Origin: Lederbergia citri
Lineage (GTDB): Bacteria; Bacillota; Bacilli; Bacillales; Bacillaceae_C
DNA: 64,000 bases
Assembly: GCF_018343625.1 (NCBI RefSeq)
Contig: NZ_JAGYPG010000001.1
Span: forward strand, 1,313,411 to 1,377,410
Reading direction: 5' to 3'
Part shown: positions 8,847-20,497 of the stretch, in pieces
Numbering within the stretch: the stretch's first letter is position 1
How the letters are laid out: each line of letters begins with the position of its first letter
Made by a program: the position numbers and the translations under genes
The notes under the pieces: model-generated
What the model was told of the DNA's origin: nothing
The model's input: only the letters and a program-made list of their open reading frames with translations
Databases searched by the model: none

Positions 8847-11480
8847 TCAAACGGATTTTACCCATTCAGTGACAAAGTCTAATGCAGAATCCAATTGCTC
8901 TGGATTTTTTCCACCTGCTTGTGCCATATCTGGGCGACCGCCACCGCCGCCTCCACAGCGTCCAGCCACTTCCTTGACTAGTTTTCCAGCATGGTAGCCT
9001 TTTTCAATTAAATCTTTAGTTACTGCTGCAATAATATTTACTTTATCATTTTGACCTGATCCAAGAACAATGATTCCTGATCCTATTTTTTGCTTTAAAT
9101 CATCTGCCATATTTCGAAGAGTATTCATATCATTTGCCTGTACTTTTCTTGCCAAAACTTTTATTCCATCAACTTCTTCTACATATTGGAGCATATTTCC
9201 TGCTTCAATATTTGCAAGTTGGGAGGATAAAGATTCATTTTCACGTTGGAGGTCCTTCATATCAGTAAGAAGAGTTTCTGCACGATGAACTAAATCCTTT
9301 GGTATTGTTTTCAAAATATCTGCCACTTGATGAAGCTTAATAATTTCTTCATTCATAACATGGTATGCACCTTGGCCTGTTACAGCCTCAATTCTGCGTG
9401 TTCCAGCACCTATACCACTCTCTGAAACAATTTTAAATAAGCCGATTGAAGAACTATTAGGAACATGACATCCTCCGCAAAGCTCCAAGCTATAGTCGCC
9501 AACAGAAACGACACGTACAATCTCTCCGTATTTTTCACCGAATAGTGCCATAGCACCCATTGCTTTAGCTTCATCAAGACTTTTATTTTTGATAGAAACT
9601 GGAATATTTGCCCAAATCTTTTCATTTACGATTTGCTCAATTTTTTCTAATTCTTCCTGTTTCACTTGACCAAAATGTGAGAAATCAAATCGGAGTCGTT
9701 CTGGTCCGACATAAGAACCAGCTTGGTTTACATGGCTGCCAAGGACATCTTTTAACGCTTGATGAAGCAGATGTGTAGCAGTATGATTTTTCTCTATTTT
9801 TCTACGATTTGCTTCGTTAACCTGTGCATCAACAAGCATTCCTTGTTCTAGTACGCCTGCTTCAATAACAGCTGAATGAAGATTTTGCCCATTTGGCGCT
9901 TTTTGAACATCTGTTACAAATACCTTTAATCCATCTGCAGAGATGTAGCCCTGGTCAGCAATTTGCCCTCCACTTTCAGCATAAAATGGAGTATCTTCAA
10001 GTATGAAATCAATTTTATCGCCTTCTCTTGCTGCTTGCACAAGTTCTCCATTTTTAATAATTGCTTGGACTTTCGTTTCGGATTGAAGATTTCCATAGCC
10101 GATAAATGTACTGCTTACATGTAAATCGCCTAGTATACCTCCTTGTACATGCATTGATTCAGTATCTTGGCGAGCAGATCTAGCTCTTTCCCGCTGTTCC
10201 TCCATCGCTATGTCAAAACCTTCGTGGTCCACCTTCATATTTTCTTCTTCAGCATATTCTTCTGTCAGTTCAATAGGGAATCCATAAGTGTCATAAAGTT
10301 TAAATACATCAGACCCGCTAATGACGTCGTTGCCTTCTGCTTTTGCTTTTTGAATAATCGATGAAAGGATTTCTAATCCGTCATGCAATGTTTCATGGAA
10401 ACGTTCTTCTTCATTTTTAATCACTTTCTGTACAAAATCAGATTTTTCCACTACATTTGGATAAAATTCTTTCATAATTTCGCCAACAATTGGTACTAAT
10501 TTGAACATAAAAGGCTTATCAATATTTATTTGTTTTGCATATCTTACTGCTCTTCTTAAAAGCCTTCGCAGAACATAGCCCCGACCTTCATTTGAAGGTA
10601 ATGCACCATCCGCTATAGCAAATGCAACTGTACGAATATGATCGGCAATCACTTTAAAAGCTACATCAGATTCTGCAAAAGTTCCATATGAAGATCCTGA
10701 AATTTTTTCTGTTTCACGAATGATTGGCATAAATAGATCGGTATCGAAGTTCGTTGGGACGTTTTGGATAACGGACGCCATACGTTCTAATCCCATCCCT
10801 GTATCAATATTCTTCTTCGGAAGTGGAGTATAAGAACCATCTGGGTTGTGGTTAAATTGCGAAAATACAAGGTTCCAGATTTCTAAATAGCGTTCATTTT
10901 CTCCACCAGGGTAGAGCTCCGGATCTTCAGGATCATTCCCAAACTCAGGACCTCTATCATAAAATATTTCTGTGTTCGGACCACTTGGACCTTCACCTAT
11001 GTCCCAAAAGTTTCCTTCAAGTCGAACAATTCTATCTTTAGGAATTCCAATCATATTGTGCCACAACTCGTATGCTTCATCATCTTCAGGATGAATTGTA
11101 ACAGACAATTTATCCGCTTCAAAACCAATCCATTTCGGACTTGTCAAAAACTCCCAAGCCCATTCAATTGCTTCTTTTTTAAAATAATCGCCAATTGAAA
11201 AGTTGCCGAGCATTTCAAAAAATGTATGATGTCGTGCCGTTTTCCCAACATTTTCAATGTCGTTCGTACGAATTGATTTCTGTGCATTTACGATTCGTGG
11301 ATTTTCCGGAATTACTCTTCCATCAAAGTATTTTTTCAGTGTTGCCACACCACTATTAATCCACAATAACGTTGGATCATCGTGTGGAACAAGAGAAGCA
11401 CTCGGCTCCACTTTGTGGCCCTTTTCCTGAAAAAAATCTAAAAACATTTGTCTAATTTGTGCACCTGTTAGTTTTTTCAA
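8847..11480 (-). CDS. alaS: Alanyl-tRNA synthetase
   Basis: 877-aa class II synthetase charging tRNA-Ala. In order: the catalytic core (motif 1 in the first 90 residues, motif 2 [18 protein letters not shown], motif 3 [16 protein letters not shown] near 305), the tRNA-recognition domain, the editing domain with zinc-type ligands HTATHLLH and CGGCHV, and the C-terminal C-Ala domain ending in the glycine-rich [18 protein letters not shown]. The length is normal. Expression is governed by the T-box leader at 11570-11822 reading uncharged tRNA-Ala. Confidence 0.97.
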   Translation of the reverse strand: MKKLTGAQIRQMFLDFFQEKGHKVEPSASLVPHDDPTLLWINSGVATLKKYFDGRVIPENPRIVNAQKSIRTNDIENVGKTARHHTFFEMLGNFSIGDYFKKEAIEWAWEFLTSPKWIGFEADKLSVTIHPEDDEAYELWHNMIGIPKDRIVRLEGNFWDIGEGPSGPNTEIFYDRGPEFGNDPEDPELYPGGENERYLEIWNLVFSQFNHNPDGSYTPLPKKNIDTGMGLERMASVIQNVPTNFDTDLFMPIIRETEKISGSSYGTFAESDVAFKVIADHIRTVAFAIADGALPSNEGRGYVLRRLLRRAVRYAKQINIDKPFMFKLVPIVGEIMKEFYPNVVEKSDFVQKVIKNEEERFHETLHDGLEILSSIIQKAKAEGNDVISGSDVFKLYDTYGFPIELTEEYAEEENMKVDHEGFDIAMEEQRERARSARQDTESMHVQGGILGDLHVSSTFIGYGNLQSETKVQAIIKNGELVQAAREGDKIDFILEDTPFYAESGGQIADQGYISADGLKVFVTDVQKAPNGQNLHSAVIEAGVLEQGMLVDAQVNEANRRKIEKNHTATHLLHQALKDVLGSHVNQAGSYVGPERLRFDFSHFGQVKQEELEKIEQIVNEKIWANIPVSIKNKSLDEAKAMGAMALFGEKYGEIVRVVSVGDYSLELCGGCHVPNSSSIGLFKIVSESGIGAGTRRIEAVTGQGAYHVMNEEIIKLHQVADILKTIPKDLVHRAETLLTDMKDLQRENESLSSQLANIEAGNMLQYVEEVDGIKVLARKVQANDMNTLRNMADDLKQKIGSGIIVLGSGQNDKVNIIAAVTKDLIEKGYHAGKLVKEVAGRCGGGGGGRPDMAQAGGKNPEQLDSALDFVTEWVKSV

Positions 11481-11569
11481 TTATATAACCTCCTTAAAGA
11501 TTAAGCTTCATTAAAGCTCGTTGCTAATTTGCTAAGAGCTAAATCACCATCCGAGTTTAACAGAGCCAA

Positions 11570-11822
11570 AAATAAAAAGCCCCACCCCTAAACAGGGGCG
11601 AAGCTTATCGTACGCGGTACCACCCTGATTCAAAAGCGAATTTCCATAAGGAATATGCTTTTATCTCAGTACCTTAACGCGGTTAACGGCAGGGATTAGC
11701 TACTCTCTGGATTGGCATATGTTATTCTTCATCTAGAATTTCTTTCAGCCTAGGAAATTCCTCTCTAAAGATGGTCTATAACATTTAGATCCTTCTTCAA
11801 TTTACCAATATTTTAATTGTAT
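11570..11822 (-). promoter_or_regulatory. T-box riboswitch of alaS
   Basis: The minus strand carries the T-box core AGGGTGGTACCGCG (11614-11627), which binds the acceptor end of uncharged tRNA. It is followed by a terminator CGCCCCTGTTTAGGGGTGGGG with a U5 run (about 11570-11601). Stem I has the distal-loop motif AGGCTGAAAG, and a plausible specifier GCU (Ala) at 11698-11700 in GTAGCTAATCC. Uncharged tRNA-Ala should favour the antiterminator and switch on alaS. The specifier assignment is by eye. Confidence 0.92.
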
Positions 11823-11828
11823 ATTGAG

Positions 11829-11857
11829 ATTATAGTGAAAGAGGGATTCTTTGTCAA
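11829..11857 (-). promoter_or_regulatory. Sigma-A promoter of alaS T-box leader
   Basis: TTGACA at 11857-11852, 17-nt spacer, TATAAT at 11834-11829: a consensus vegetative promoter. Its -35 box lies just upstream of the yrrI stop codon on the plus-coordinate axis, leaving no other room for a promoter. Confidence 0.9.
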
Positions 11858-11859
11858 TG

Positions 11860-12930
11860 TTAAGTCTGCCTTGATCTGATTAAATGATCCCTTGAATGTA
11901 TAATTGCAATTTTAATGATCGCTAAAATAGGGACGGAAACAATCATCCCAATAATTCCAAATGCCTCCCCCCCAATAATAAGGGCAGCGATGATGAATAA
12001 AGGATGCATATGTAATGATTTTCCGACAATGTAAGGCGATAATATATTTCCTTCAATAAATTGGAGAATAAATACAATTATCCCTGCGATTATCGCCAAT
12101 TTAACGGATGTCATTAATGCTATAATCACTACTGGAAATGCACCAATAAGCGGACCAAAATATGGTATGACATTCGTAATAGCAATAATGATACCCAATA
12201 ATATTGGGTACTTTATGCCAATAATTCCAAAACTTAAGGCAGCTGCTGATCCAATTATGACACATACAAGTATTTGGCCACGTATGTAGCCGCCTAAAGA
12301 TTCGTTGACCGCATCTAAAAACAATACTCCATTTCTCCTCCATCTTTTTGGAGTCATATACCAACATGCTTTTTTAATTACATCAAGATCCTTTAGCATA
12401 TAAAATGAAAGGAATGGCACCACTAATAAAACAAATAAAAAATCAAAAAGATTCATAATCGCTTTTGTCGATTTTTCAATTAGCTTGTTAAACCATTGTT
12501 CAATATCATAAATTCGCTTATCAATTTGTAATTGGATTCCATCTGGAAACTTCGAGGTGGAAGCTTCAACTTGATGAATCCAATTTCGATAATGCTCTAC
12601 AAATAACGGAAGCTGTTCGGAAAACTCCTTCATCTGTTTGATGATCATAGGAATTCCTAAATATATTGCGTATCCGGTAGCACCAAAAAAAAGAAGATAT
12701 ATGAGCAAAATAGCAAGATATCTTTTTACGCCCATACCTTCTATTTTTTCGACTAGAGGATGGAGCAGGTATGCGATTATACCACTTAATAAAAAGGGAA
12801 AGAGTCCTATCATGACTGTTGTAAAAATTGGTTTCCAAATTGGCTTTAATAATAAAAAACAATAAATAATAATAAAAATAAGTAAAACGATAATTAATCG
12901 AAAAATAATTCGGAGATGGTGCTGAGTCAC
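11860..12930 (-). CDS. yrrI: AI-2E family (PerM-like) transporter YrrI
   Basis: 356-aa polytopic membrane protein with about eight predicted helices, a long extracytoplasmic amphipathic section after helix 3 (about residues 95-150), and the conserved C-terminal block PYFGPLIGAFPVV...FIEGNILSPYIVGKS found in the AI-2E/PerM exporter family. The substrate is unknown; family members export AI-2 or have been tied to Na+(Li+)/H+ antiport. The start chosen is GTG at 12930, eight bases after GGAGGGG; ATG at 12936 overlaps the ribosome site. Confidence 0.88.
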   Translation of the reverse strand: MTQHHLRIIFRLIIVLLIFIIIYCFLLLKPIWKPIFTTVMIGLFPFLLSGIIAYLLHPLVEKIEGMGVKRYLAILLIYLLFFGATGYAIYLGIPMIIKQMKEFSEQLPLFVEHYRNWIHQVEASTSKFPDGIQLQIDKRIYDIEQWFNKLIEKSTKAIMNLFDFLFVLLVVPFLSFYMLKDLDVIKKACWYMTPKRWRRNGVLFLDAVNESLGGYIRGQILVCVIIGSAAALSFGIIGIKYPILLGIIIAITNVIPYFGPLIGAFPVVIIALMTSVKLAIIAGIIVFILQFIEGNILSPYIVGKSLHMHPLFIIAALIIGGEAFGIIGMIVSVPILAIIKIAIIHSRDHLIRSRQT

Positions 12931-12975
12931 AAACATTCCCCCTCCATAATAGTTTTCCGATATATAGACCAATTT

Positions 12976-13015
12976 ATCCAAAACTAAAGAAACTGTCCCA
13001 ATAAGAGACAGTTCC
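12976..13015 (-). terminator. Terminator after zinc-ribbon gene
   Basis: Minus strand: GAACTGTC/GACAGTTTC stem with a 9-nt loop followed by TTTAGTTTT, 10 nt after the stop of the 13025 gene. It separates the recD2-yrrD unit from yrrI. Confidence 0.7.
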
Positions 13016-13024
13016 TTTAGCTGA

Positions 13025-13213
13025 TCAGCTCAATTTTCTTTCCTGTTCATTAAACAAATCGTCCAATGAACTTAAAGAGCCGTCTTCTTCAACTTGATGT
13101 GTGTGTATTAATTGACCACCAATCGACAGTTCAATAAAACAGTTCCAACAATAATATTGATTTATGCCTATTTTACCAAGGTCCTTACTTTGGCAATTCG
13201 GACACTTCATCAT
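13025..13213 (-). CDS. Small zinc-ribbon protein of unknown function
   Basis: 62 aa. Two CxxC pairs (CPNC at the N-terminus and CWNC about 17 residues later) form a zinc-ribbon knuckle, followed by a hydrophilic acidic tail ending NEQERKLS. No function can be assigned. B. subtilis has small unnamed-function genes near yrrD that may correspond. ATG at 13213 follows GAGGTGG at eight bases; an ATG at 13225 lies upstream of that site. It overlaps the yrrD 3' end by 29 nt in another frame, so its expression is tied to yrrD. Confidence 0.75.
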   Translation of the reverse strand: MMKCPNCQSKDLGKIGINQYYCWNCFIELSIGGQLIHTHQVEEDGSLSSLDDLFNEQERKLS

Positions 13214-13703
13214 AGGATTTGCCACCTCGCAGCTTAGTTACCGACACGATGATGGCATCTTTTCCAATCTTTGGTGGGTGGGGAGTTCTGATCACTCGTT
13301 TTCCTTGAGTAATATCAGAAAAGAAACCATCCGTCAGTTCATACCCTACGATTGTGCCCATTTCTTCCAGAAAATATACATCATCCAATAATCCAAGCTG
13401 GTCTCCGATTTCGGATAACGCATTTTTCTTTGCAAGGGGCTGATCATGATGCATCGTATATTCGGAAGGCTCTCCTGTGTATTTCGAGAGTAGCTCCTTG
13501 TTTTCAAGCAATATCCCATCTTTGCCAAATGAACTAATGTTCGTAAAAGGAATTTTTAGCTTTTTACTAATAAAACCTTTACTTTGCAGCAAAAGATGTG
13601 ATACTTTTCCGTTTTCTTGAATGACGATGTCACAAACTTCACCAAGTAAGTTTCCGTTTTTTTCATATATAGGCATCCCTTTTAAAAGAGAAAATGTCCG
13701 CAA
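13185..13703 (-). CDS. yrrD: PRC-barrel domain protein YrrD
   Basis: 172 aa. Two PRC-barrel halves are visible: residues 1-75 (LLKGMPIYEKNGNLLGEVCDI) and 85-165 (LGLLDDVYFLEEMGTIVGYELTDG). Such barrels bind partner proteins or RNA; a specific role for YrrD is not known. The start is TTG at 13703 (MRTFSLLKG), five bases after GGCGGGG; upstream codons lack homology-like content and a ribosome site. It is directly downstream of recD2 (37 nt). Confidence 0.85.
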   Translation of the reverse strand: MRTFSLLKGMPIYEKNGNLLGEVCDIVIQENGKVSHLLLQSKGFISKKLKIPFTNISSFGKDGILLENKELLSKYTGEPSEYTMHHDQPLAKKNALSEIGDQLGLLDDVYFLEEMGTIVGYELTDGFFSDITQGKRVIRTPHPPKIGKDAIIVSVTKLRGGKSYDEVSELPK

Positions 13704-13740
13704 AGCATCCCCGCCTTTCCGAACATTTTTATTTTCCTCC

Positions 13741-16125
13741 TCAATCCAAAAAATCATAAGGCGTAAGATTTTCCATGCCGATCATTGGATCGATAAGCAA
13801 TATGTTTTCCTCAGTCAAGCCTTCTTCTTGTTGATTTTGTATAGGTTTTGAATCAGAAACTAGTTTTTCATATAAAGATGTTTTTCTTACTAAATCATCC
13901 TTCCGTTCTACTCCTGTACGAAATGCACTTTCTTCTCCACATAAAATGAGAAATTGCTTACTTCTTGTTATAGCAGTATAAAGTAAATTTCTTCTTAACA
14001 TTCTATAATAACTTCGTACGACTGGAAGGATGACGATAGGAAATTCACTTCCTTGTGACTTATGGATTGAACAACAGTAAGCATGTGTAATTTGGTTTAA
14101 GTCTCCCCTTGTATAAGTCACTTCGGTTCCTTCAAAAGAGACAACGACCATATCTTGGTTCTCTGTGTTTTCCTTTGCATAGAGAATCGAGATTACTTCA
14201 CCCATATCACCATTAAAAACATGTTGTTCAGGCTGATTTACAAGTTGTAATACTTTATCCCCTATTCTATATTTAACATCTCCAAAGGACAGTTCTTTTC
14301 TTTTCCCATCGAGATTTGGATTAAAAATTTCTTGAAGTATTTTATTTAAGTTATCAATTCCCGCTGGACCACGATACATAGGGGCAAGAACTTGAACATC
14401 TTTTGCGGGATAGCCTTTTTGCTTTGCATTTAAGACAACTTTTTTAATGACTTCACTTATTTGTCCAGTTTGACATTGAAAAAATGAACGGTCTTTTTGT
14501 TGTTTGACTAAATCAAGGGGTGTTCGCCCATTTTTTATTTCGTGAGCAAGATTGATGATAGAGGAACCTTCTTCTTGTCGGTAAATATCTGTCAGTTGAA
14601 CGGTTGGGATAACTTTAGAATCAATTAAATCTTTTAATACTTGTCCAGGTCCTACAGATGGCAATTGATCTTCATCCCCAACAACGATAACTTGAATCGA
14701 TTTTGGCAATGCTTTTAATAATTGATGGGCGAGCCACGTATCAACCATTGACATTTCATCAACGATGACGAGCCTTCCATCAATTTCTCGGACTTCATCA
14801 GAATCCAGTTGTTCTTGGCCAGTCATACCTAATAGACGATGGATTGTCATGGCTGGGACTCCTGTCGATTCAGACATTCTTTTTGCTGCTCTCCCAGTTG
14901 GAGCGGTTAATAAAATAGGAAATGGTTCTTCCTTTTTATAGGCATGAGGGTCAAGAGACAAGCCATGCAATTCCGCATACAATTCCACAATCCCTTTAAT
15001 GACGGTAGTTTTCCCCGTGCCAGGTCCTCCTGTCAAAATCATCATTGGGCTTGTTAAGGCAGTTTTGATTGCCTCTCTTTGAGAAGGGGCATATTCAACA
15101 TGCAATCGTTCCTCTAAACTCCCAAGAGCAAGCAGAAATTCGGATTCAGGAAATTGTTCAGCATATTCCTTTTGCTCCATAATCCGCTCAATATTCGTTA
15201 CAATCCCTTTTTCAGAAAAATAAAGGGATGGCATATAAACACGCTTTTCTTCTCCGATGATCTTTCCTTCCTCTTCAAGCTTAATTAATCCTGTCGCAAT
15301 TTCCTGAAAAGGAATCTCTATACTCTGACTTTCTTCTAGCAATGTTTTAACTTTTTCTAAAATCTCCGCGCTATCCAAATAAACATGTCCATTTTTTAAG
15401 CACTCTTGTTCTAAAACGTACAAACAACCTGCTTTAATACGATCAGGGTGAATACCTGTAATTCCTAGCTGACTACCTAGTTCATCTGCTCTGATGAATC
15501 CGACCCCTTCTACATCTTCAATCAATCGATATGGGTTTTGTTGCAAGATGTTGAGAGTTTCATCTTTATATACTTGATATATTTTCATTGAAATTTGCGG
15601 ACCAAAACCGTACTGATTTAAACCAATCATCACCTGTTCAAGCCCTTGATGTTCTAGTAATGTATCGTAGAGCTGCTTAGCCGTTTCTGGACCAAGCTTC
15701 GGAACTTCATCAAGTATGGAAGGTTGTTCAAGTATACGTGAAATAGCATTCTCACCAAGTGATTCAACAATACGTTCTGCCGTTTTTTTCCCAATTCCTT
15801 TAAATAAATCACTTGATAAATACGTTACAACCCCTTGCTTCGTTTTCGGCATATCTTTTTTAAAATGATCAGCATTAAATTGCAGCCCAAATTTCGGGTG
15901 CTCTTTAAACTGACCATAAAATATATAGGTTTCCTGCTCGTGAAGTTTAGGGAAAAATCCTGTGACTACCGCTTCTTTATCCTTATACTCTAAGTTTGTT
16001 CCGTCTATTCTAATACGAATGACAGAATAAAAATTTTGCTCGTTGTGAAATATTGTTACAAGGTGGCGACCTTTTATATATGTTTCATTTTCTTGAAATA
16101 AATCAAGAGAATCCTGAACTTCCAT
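13741..16125 (-). CDS. recD2: ATP-dependent DNA helicase RecD2
   Basis: 794-aa SF1B 5'-3' helicase acting in replication-fork and mismatch-repair contexts without RecBC. The N-terminal OB-like domain has tandem helix-hairpin-helix segments (FKGIGKKTAERI; VEGVGFIRADELG). Then come Walker A GGPGTGKTT (about residues 366-374), Walker B VDEMSM, GDEDQLPSVGPG, and the C-terminal motifs HKSQGSEFPIVI and YTAITRSK. The start is ATG at 16125 (MEVQDSL), eight bases after GGGGG. It is followed by yrrD and preceded by yrrB. Confidence 0.95.
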   Translation of the reverse strand: MEVQDSLDLFQENETYIKGRHLVTIFHNEQNFYSVIRIRIDGTNLEYKDKEAVVTGFFPKLHEQETYIFYGQFKEHPKFGLQFNADHFKKDMPKTKQGVVTYLSSDLFKGIGKKTAERIVESLGENAISRILEQPSILDEVPKLGPETAKQLYDTLLEHQGLEQVMIGLNQYGFGPQISMKIYQVYKDETLNILQQNPYRLIEDVEGVGFIRADELGSQLGITGIHPDRIKAGCLYVLEQECLKNGHVYLDSAEILEKVKTLLEESQSIEIPFQEIATGLIKLEEEGKIIGEEKRVYMPSLYFSEKGIVTNIERIMEQKEYAEQFPESEFLLALGSLEERLHVEYAPSQREAIKTALTSPMMILTGGPGTGKTTVIKGIVELYAELHGLSLDPHAYKKEEPFPILLTAPTGRAAKRMSESTGVPAMTIHRLLGMTGQEQLDSDEVREIDGRLVIVDEMSMVDTWLAHQLLKALPKSIQVIVVGDEDQLPSVGPGQVLKDLIDSKVIPTVQLTDIYRQEEGSSIINLAHEIKNGRTPLDLVKQQKDRSFFQCQTGQISEVIKKVVLNAKQKGYPAKDVQVLAPMYRGPAGIDNLNKILQEIFNPNLDGKRKELSFGDVKYRIGDKVLQLVNQPEQHVFNGDMGEVISILYAKENTENQDMVVVSFEGTEVTYTRGDLNQITHAYCCSIHKSQGSEFPIVILPVVRSYYRMLRRNLLYTAITRSKQFLILCGEESAFRTGVERKDDLVRKTSLYEKLVSDSKPIQNQQEEGLTEENILLIDPMIGMENLTPYDFLD

Positions 16126-16149
16126 ACTTGATTCCCCCATTTTAGCGGA

Positions 16150-16821
16150 TTATTGTCCTTTTTCTTCCGACAATTGCTCCACTAATTTTATACCATTCCC
16201 AGCCAGGAGATGATTTGGTTGAATATCCAACGTCTTTTGAAAATAAGTTTGAGCTATTTTAACATCATCATGAGCAGTAATATGTGCAACACCAAGATTA
16301 TAATTAGCATCCGCATGATCAGGCTCTGTTTTAACTACAATTTCCAATTGAGTTATTGCCTCATCGTATAGCCCGCATCTTGCTAATGAAAGCGCATATT
16401 GAAATCTCGCTTCCATATCTTCACCGTTGAGTTCGACGCTTCTTTGTAAATAAGGAAGCGATAATTCGTTTCTCCCTAAATTAACAAAGCACATTCCAAG
16501 CATATACTGGAGATCATTAGATTCAGGCCCAATTGCGAGTGCCTTCTCGAACATGCCTGCAGCTTGATCGTATAATTCTTTATTAAAATATAAATTGCCA
16601 TAGCTGTAGTAAGCCGCTGATGCCTTATCATCAATTTCAATTGCTCTTTTTAAAAATTGTTCAGCACGCTGCAGCTCGCCTACAGATATAAGTACATTTG
16701 CAAAATTAACATAACCAACCGCGTCATGAGGATTTTCTTCTATAGCTTCCGCAAACATTTGAATCGCTTTTTCAACGTTTCCTTCTTGTAAAAACTGAAT
16801 TCCTTTTAAATTTTTATCCAT
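16150..16821 (-). CDS. yrrB: Tetratricopeptide-repeat protein YrrB
   Basis: 223 aa made almost wholly of about six 34-residue TPR units (A-x3-NPHDAVGYVNFANVL, SAAYYSYGNLYFNKELYDQA, HADANYNLGVAH). It has no signal or membrane segment, so it is cytosolic. TPR solenoids are protein-binding scaffolds; the B. subtilis orthologue has a solved structure but no settled partner. ATG at 16821 follows CGGAG at eight bases. It lies between mnmA and recD2 as in B. subtilis. Confidence 0.9.
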   Translation of the reverse strand: MDKNLKGIQFLQEGNVEKAIQMFAEAIEENPHDAVGYVNFANVLISVGELQRAEQFLKRAIEIDDKASAAYYSYGNLYFNKELYDQAAGMFEKALAIGPESNDLQYMLGMCFVNLGRNELSLPYLQRSVELNGEDMEARFQYALSLARCGLYDEAITQLEIVVKTEPDHADANYNLGVAHITAHDDVKIAQTYFQKTLDIQPNHLLAGNGIKLVEQLSEEKGQ

Positions 16822-16861
16822 TCTATTCACTCCGAAACTTCAATTAATTGGATTATAACAT

Positions 16862-16935
16862 ATTTAGAAAAGCATAAGCGACTTGGCCATCGACTTATGG
16901 GACCACAACAGGACATGACGGTCGGTCTTAATATT
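16862..16935. repeat. Degenerate copy of dispersed intergenic repeat
   Basis: AGAAAAGCATAAGCGAC, then GACCACAACAGGACATGACGGTC, a decayed version of the AGGAC-loop hairpin region seen at 46490-46532. It is flanked by yrrB and the mnmA terminator. Confidence 0.45.
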
Positions 16936-16966
16936 ATTCCTAAATAATTCTGTCCTTTCTTCCCCA

Positions 16967-16999
16967 TAAAAAAACTGCCTATCATATAATGATAAGCAG

Positions 17000-17001
<2 letters not shown>
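16967..17001 (-). terminator. Terminator of the cymR-iscS-mnmA operon
   Basis: Minus strand: AACTGCTTATCA/TGATAGGCAGTT stem followed by TTTTTTAT; the stem begins over the mnmA stop codon. Confidence 0.88.
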
Positions 17002-19272
<2,271 letters not shown>

Positions 19273-19294
19273 GTTTTCCACCTTGTTTCTAAAA

Positions 19295-19714
19295 TTAAAT
19301 ATAGAACATATAAGCATCAGGCGTATCATCATCTGAATGATTCGCCATATCTTCAATAGTTGTATTATCCAATACTTCTTTCACTGCGTCTCGAATTCTC
19401 ATCCACAATTCACGCTTTGCAGGTTCCTCATCTTCGATTCCTTCAACAGGACTGATTGGACCTTCCAAAACTCGAATAATATCTGCAGCGGTTATTTTAG
19501 ATGGCTCATCTGCCAATACATAGCCTCCGTAAGCTCCTCTTATACTTCTAACAAGTCCCGCATTGCGAAGGGGACCTGCTAATTGCTCTAAGTAATGTTC
19601 AGATAAATCATGGCTTTGGGCAATGGATTTTAAAGAAACTGGTCCTTCACCATGTCGTTTTGCCAATTCAATCATAATTGTTAATCCATATCTGCCCTTA
19701 GTAGATATTTTCAT
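19295..19714 (-). CDS. cymR: Cysteine metabolism repressor CymR (Rrf2 family)
   Basis: 139-aa DNA-binding regulator. In B. subtilis CymR represses sulfur-uptake and cysteine-synthesis genes in complex with CysK. The winged-helix N-terminus KISTKGRYGLTIMIELA and LSEHYLEQLAGPLRNAGLV, the GAYGGYVLA wing, and the C-terminus ending EDMANHSDDDTPDAYMFYI are all typical. No Cys is present, so unlike IscR it cannot hold an Fe-S cluster. Its ATG overlaps the stop of the upstream membrane-protein gene (TAATG), with GAGGTG inside that gene's end. Confidence 0.95.
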   Translation of the reverse strand: MKISTKGRYGLTIMIELAKRHGEGPVSLKSIAQSHDLSEHYLEQLAGPLRNAGLVRSIRGAYGGYVLADEPSKITAADIIRVLEGPISPVEGIEDEEPAKRELWMRIRDAVKEVLDNTTIEDMANHSDDDTPDAYMFYI

Positions 19715-20379
19715 TAACTTGCACCTCGTTCTAATTCTTTCCCAACTTTATTATTTATACTTTTATTTATTATTTTATCAGTTAATCGTTGACATTGCGG
19801 CAAAGCAAAACCAATAAAAGTACCTAATGTTACACTAAATATGAGCGTTCCGATAAAAACGGGTCCCCCTAGAAGCCAACCTATGAAAAGAACGACAATT
19901 TCCATTATCCTGCGAACTGTCGATACTTTCCAGCCTGTCTTTTCCTGCATAGCGAGCATAAAACTGTCTCTAGGTCCTGCTCCAAGTTTAGCTGAAATGT
20001 AAATGCCCATCCCATATGAATAAAGAATCATACCTACTAAAAACATTCCTATTTTGCCTAAGAGGGTTTCTGGTTCAGTCAAAAATGGAAGAAGCAAGAA
20101 CATATCTATAAAAAATCCAATGAGTAGCATATTTAAATACGCACCGAATTGCGGCCACTTTTTCATCAGTAGTGCAGAACTACCTAAAATGGTTACACCT
20201 ACAAGAATAGACCACGTGCCAATCGTAAGACCAAATTGATAGTAAAGACCTACATGCAGCACATCCCAAGGAGAAACCCCAAAATCCGAAACAATCATCA
20301 AAGCAATACCAAGCGACATAATGAGTAAACCTATCGTAAAAATGATAAGTTTTAGTTTTAATTGGTCGTTTTTTTGCAT
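19714..20379 (-). CDS. YczE/YyaS/YitT-family membrane protein, coupled to cymR
   Basis: 221-aa integral membrane protein with five to six helices, including MSLGIALMIVSDFGVSPWDVLHVGLY and KLGAGPRDSFMLAM, both hallmarks of the YczE branch. The biochemical role is unknown. The start is ATG at 20379 (MQKNDQL), nine bases after GAAGGAG. B. subtilis has no gene here: cymR is next to rarA. Its stop overlaps the cymR start by one base, so the two are cotranscribed and cotranslated from the promoter at 20406-20414. A link to sulfur or cysteine transport is only a guess from context. Confidence 0.85.
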   Translation of the reverse strand: MQKNDQLKLKLIIFTIGLLIMSLGIALMIVSDFGVSPWDVLHVGLYYQFGLTIGTWSILVGVTILGSSALLMKKWPQFGAYLNMLLIGFFIDMFLLLPFLTEPETLLGKIGMFLVGMILYSYGMGIYISAKLGAGPRDSFMLAMQEKTGWKVSTVRRIMEIVVLFIGWLLGGPVFIGTLIFSVTLGTFIGFALPQCQRLTDKIINKSINNKVGKELERGAS

Positions 20380-20405
20380 CTCTGTATACTCCTTCACATT
20401 GCTCC

Positions 20406-20414
20406 ATTATAGCA
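20406..20414 (-). promoter_or_regulatory. Extended -10 promoter for the membrane gene-cymR-iscS-mnmA operon
   Basis: TGCTATAAT on the minus strand, an extended -10 element, 27-35 nt before the start codon. No good -35 hexamer is seen 17 nt upstream, as is common for extended -10 promoters. Confidence 0.6.
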
Positions 20415-20497
20415 CATACATATTCTTAAATGCATTTCTACTTCCGTTTTGATATGATAGAATGAAATATATAGAACATAGGTTTGGAGAGATGACT

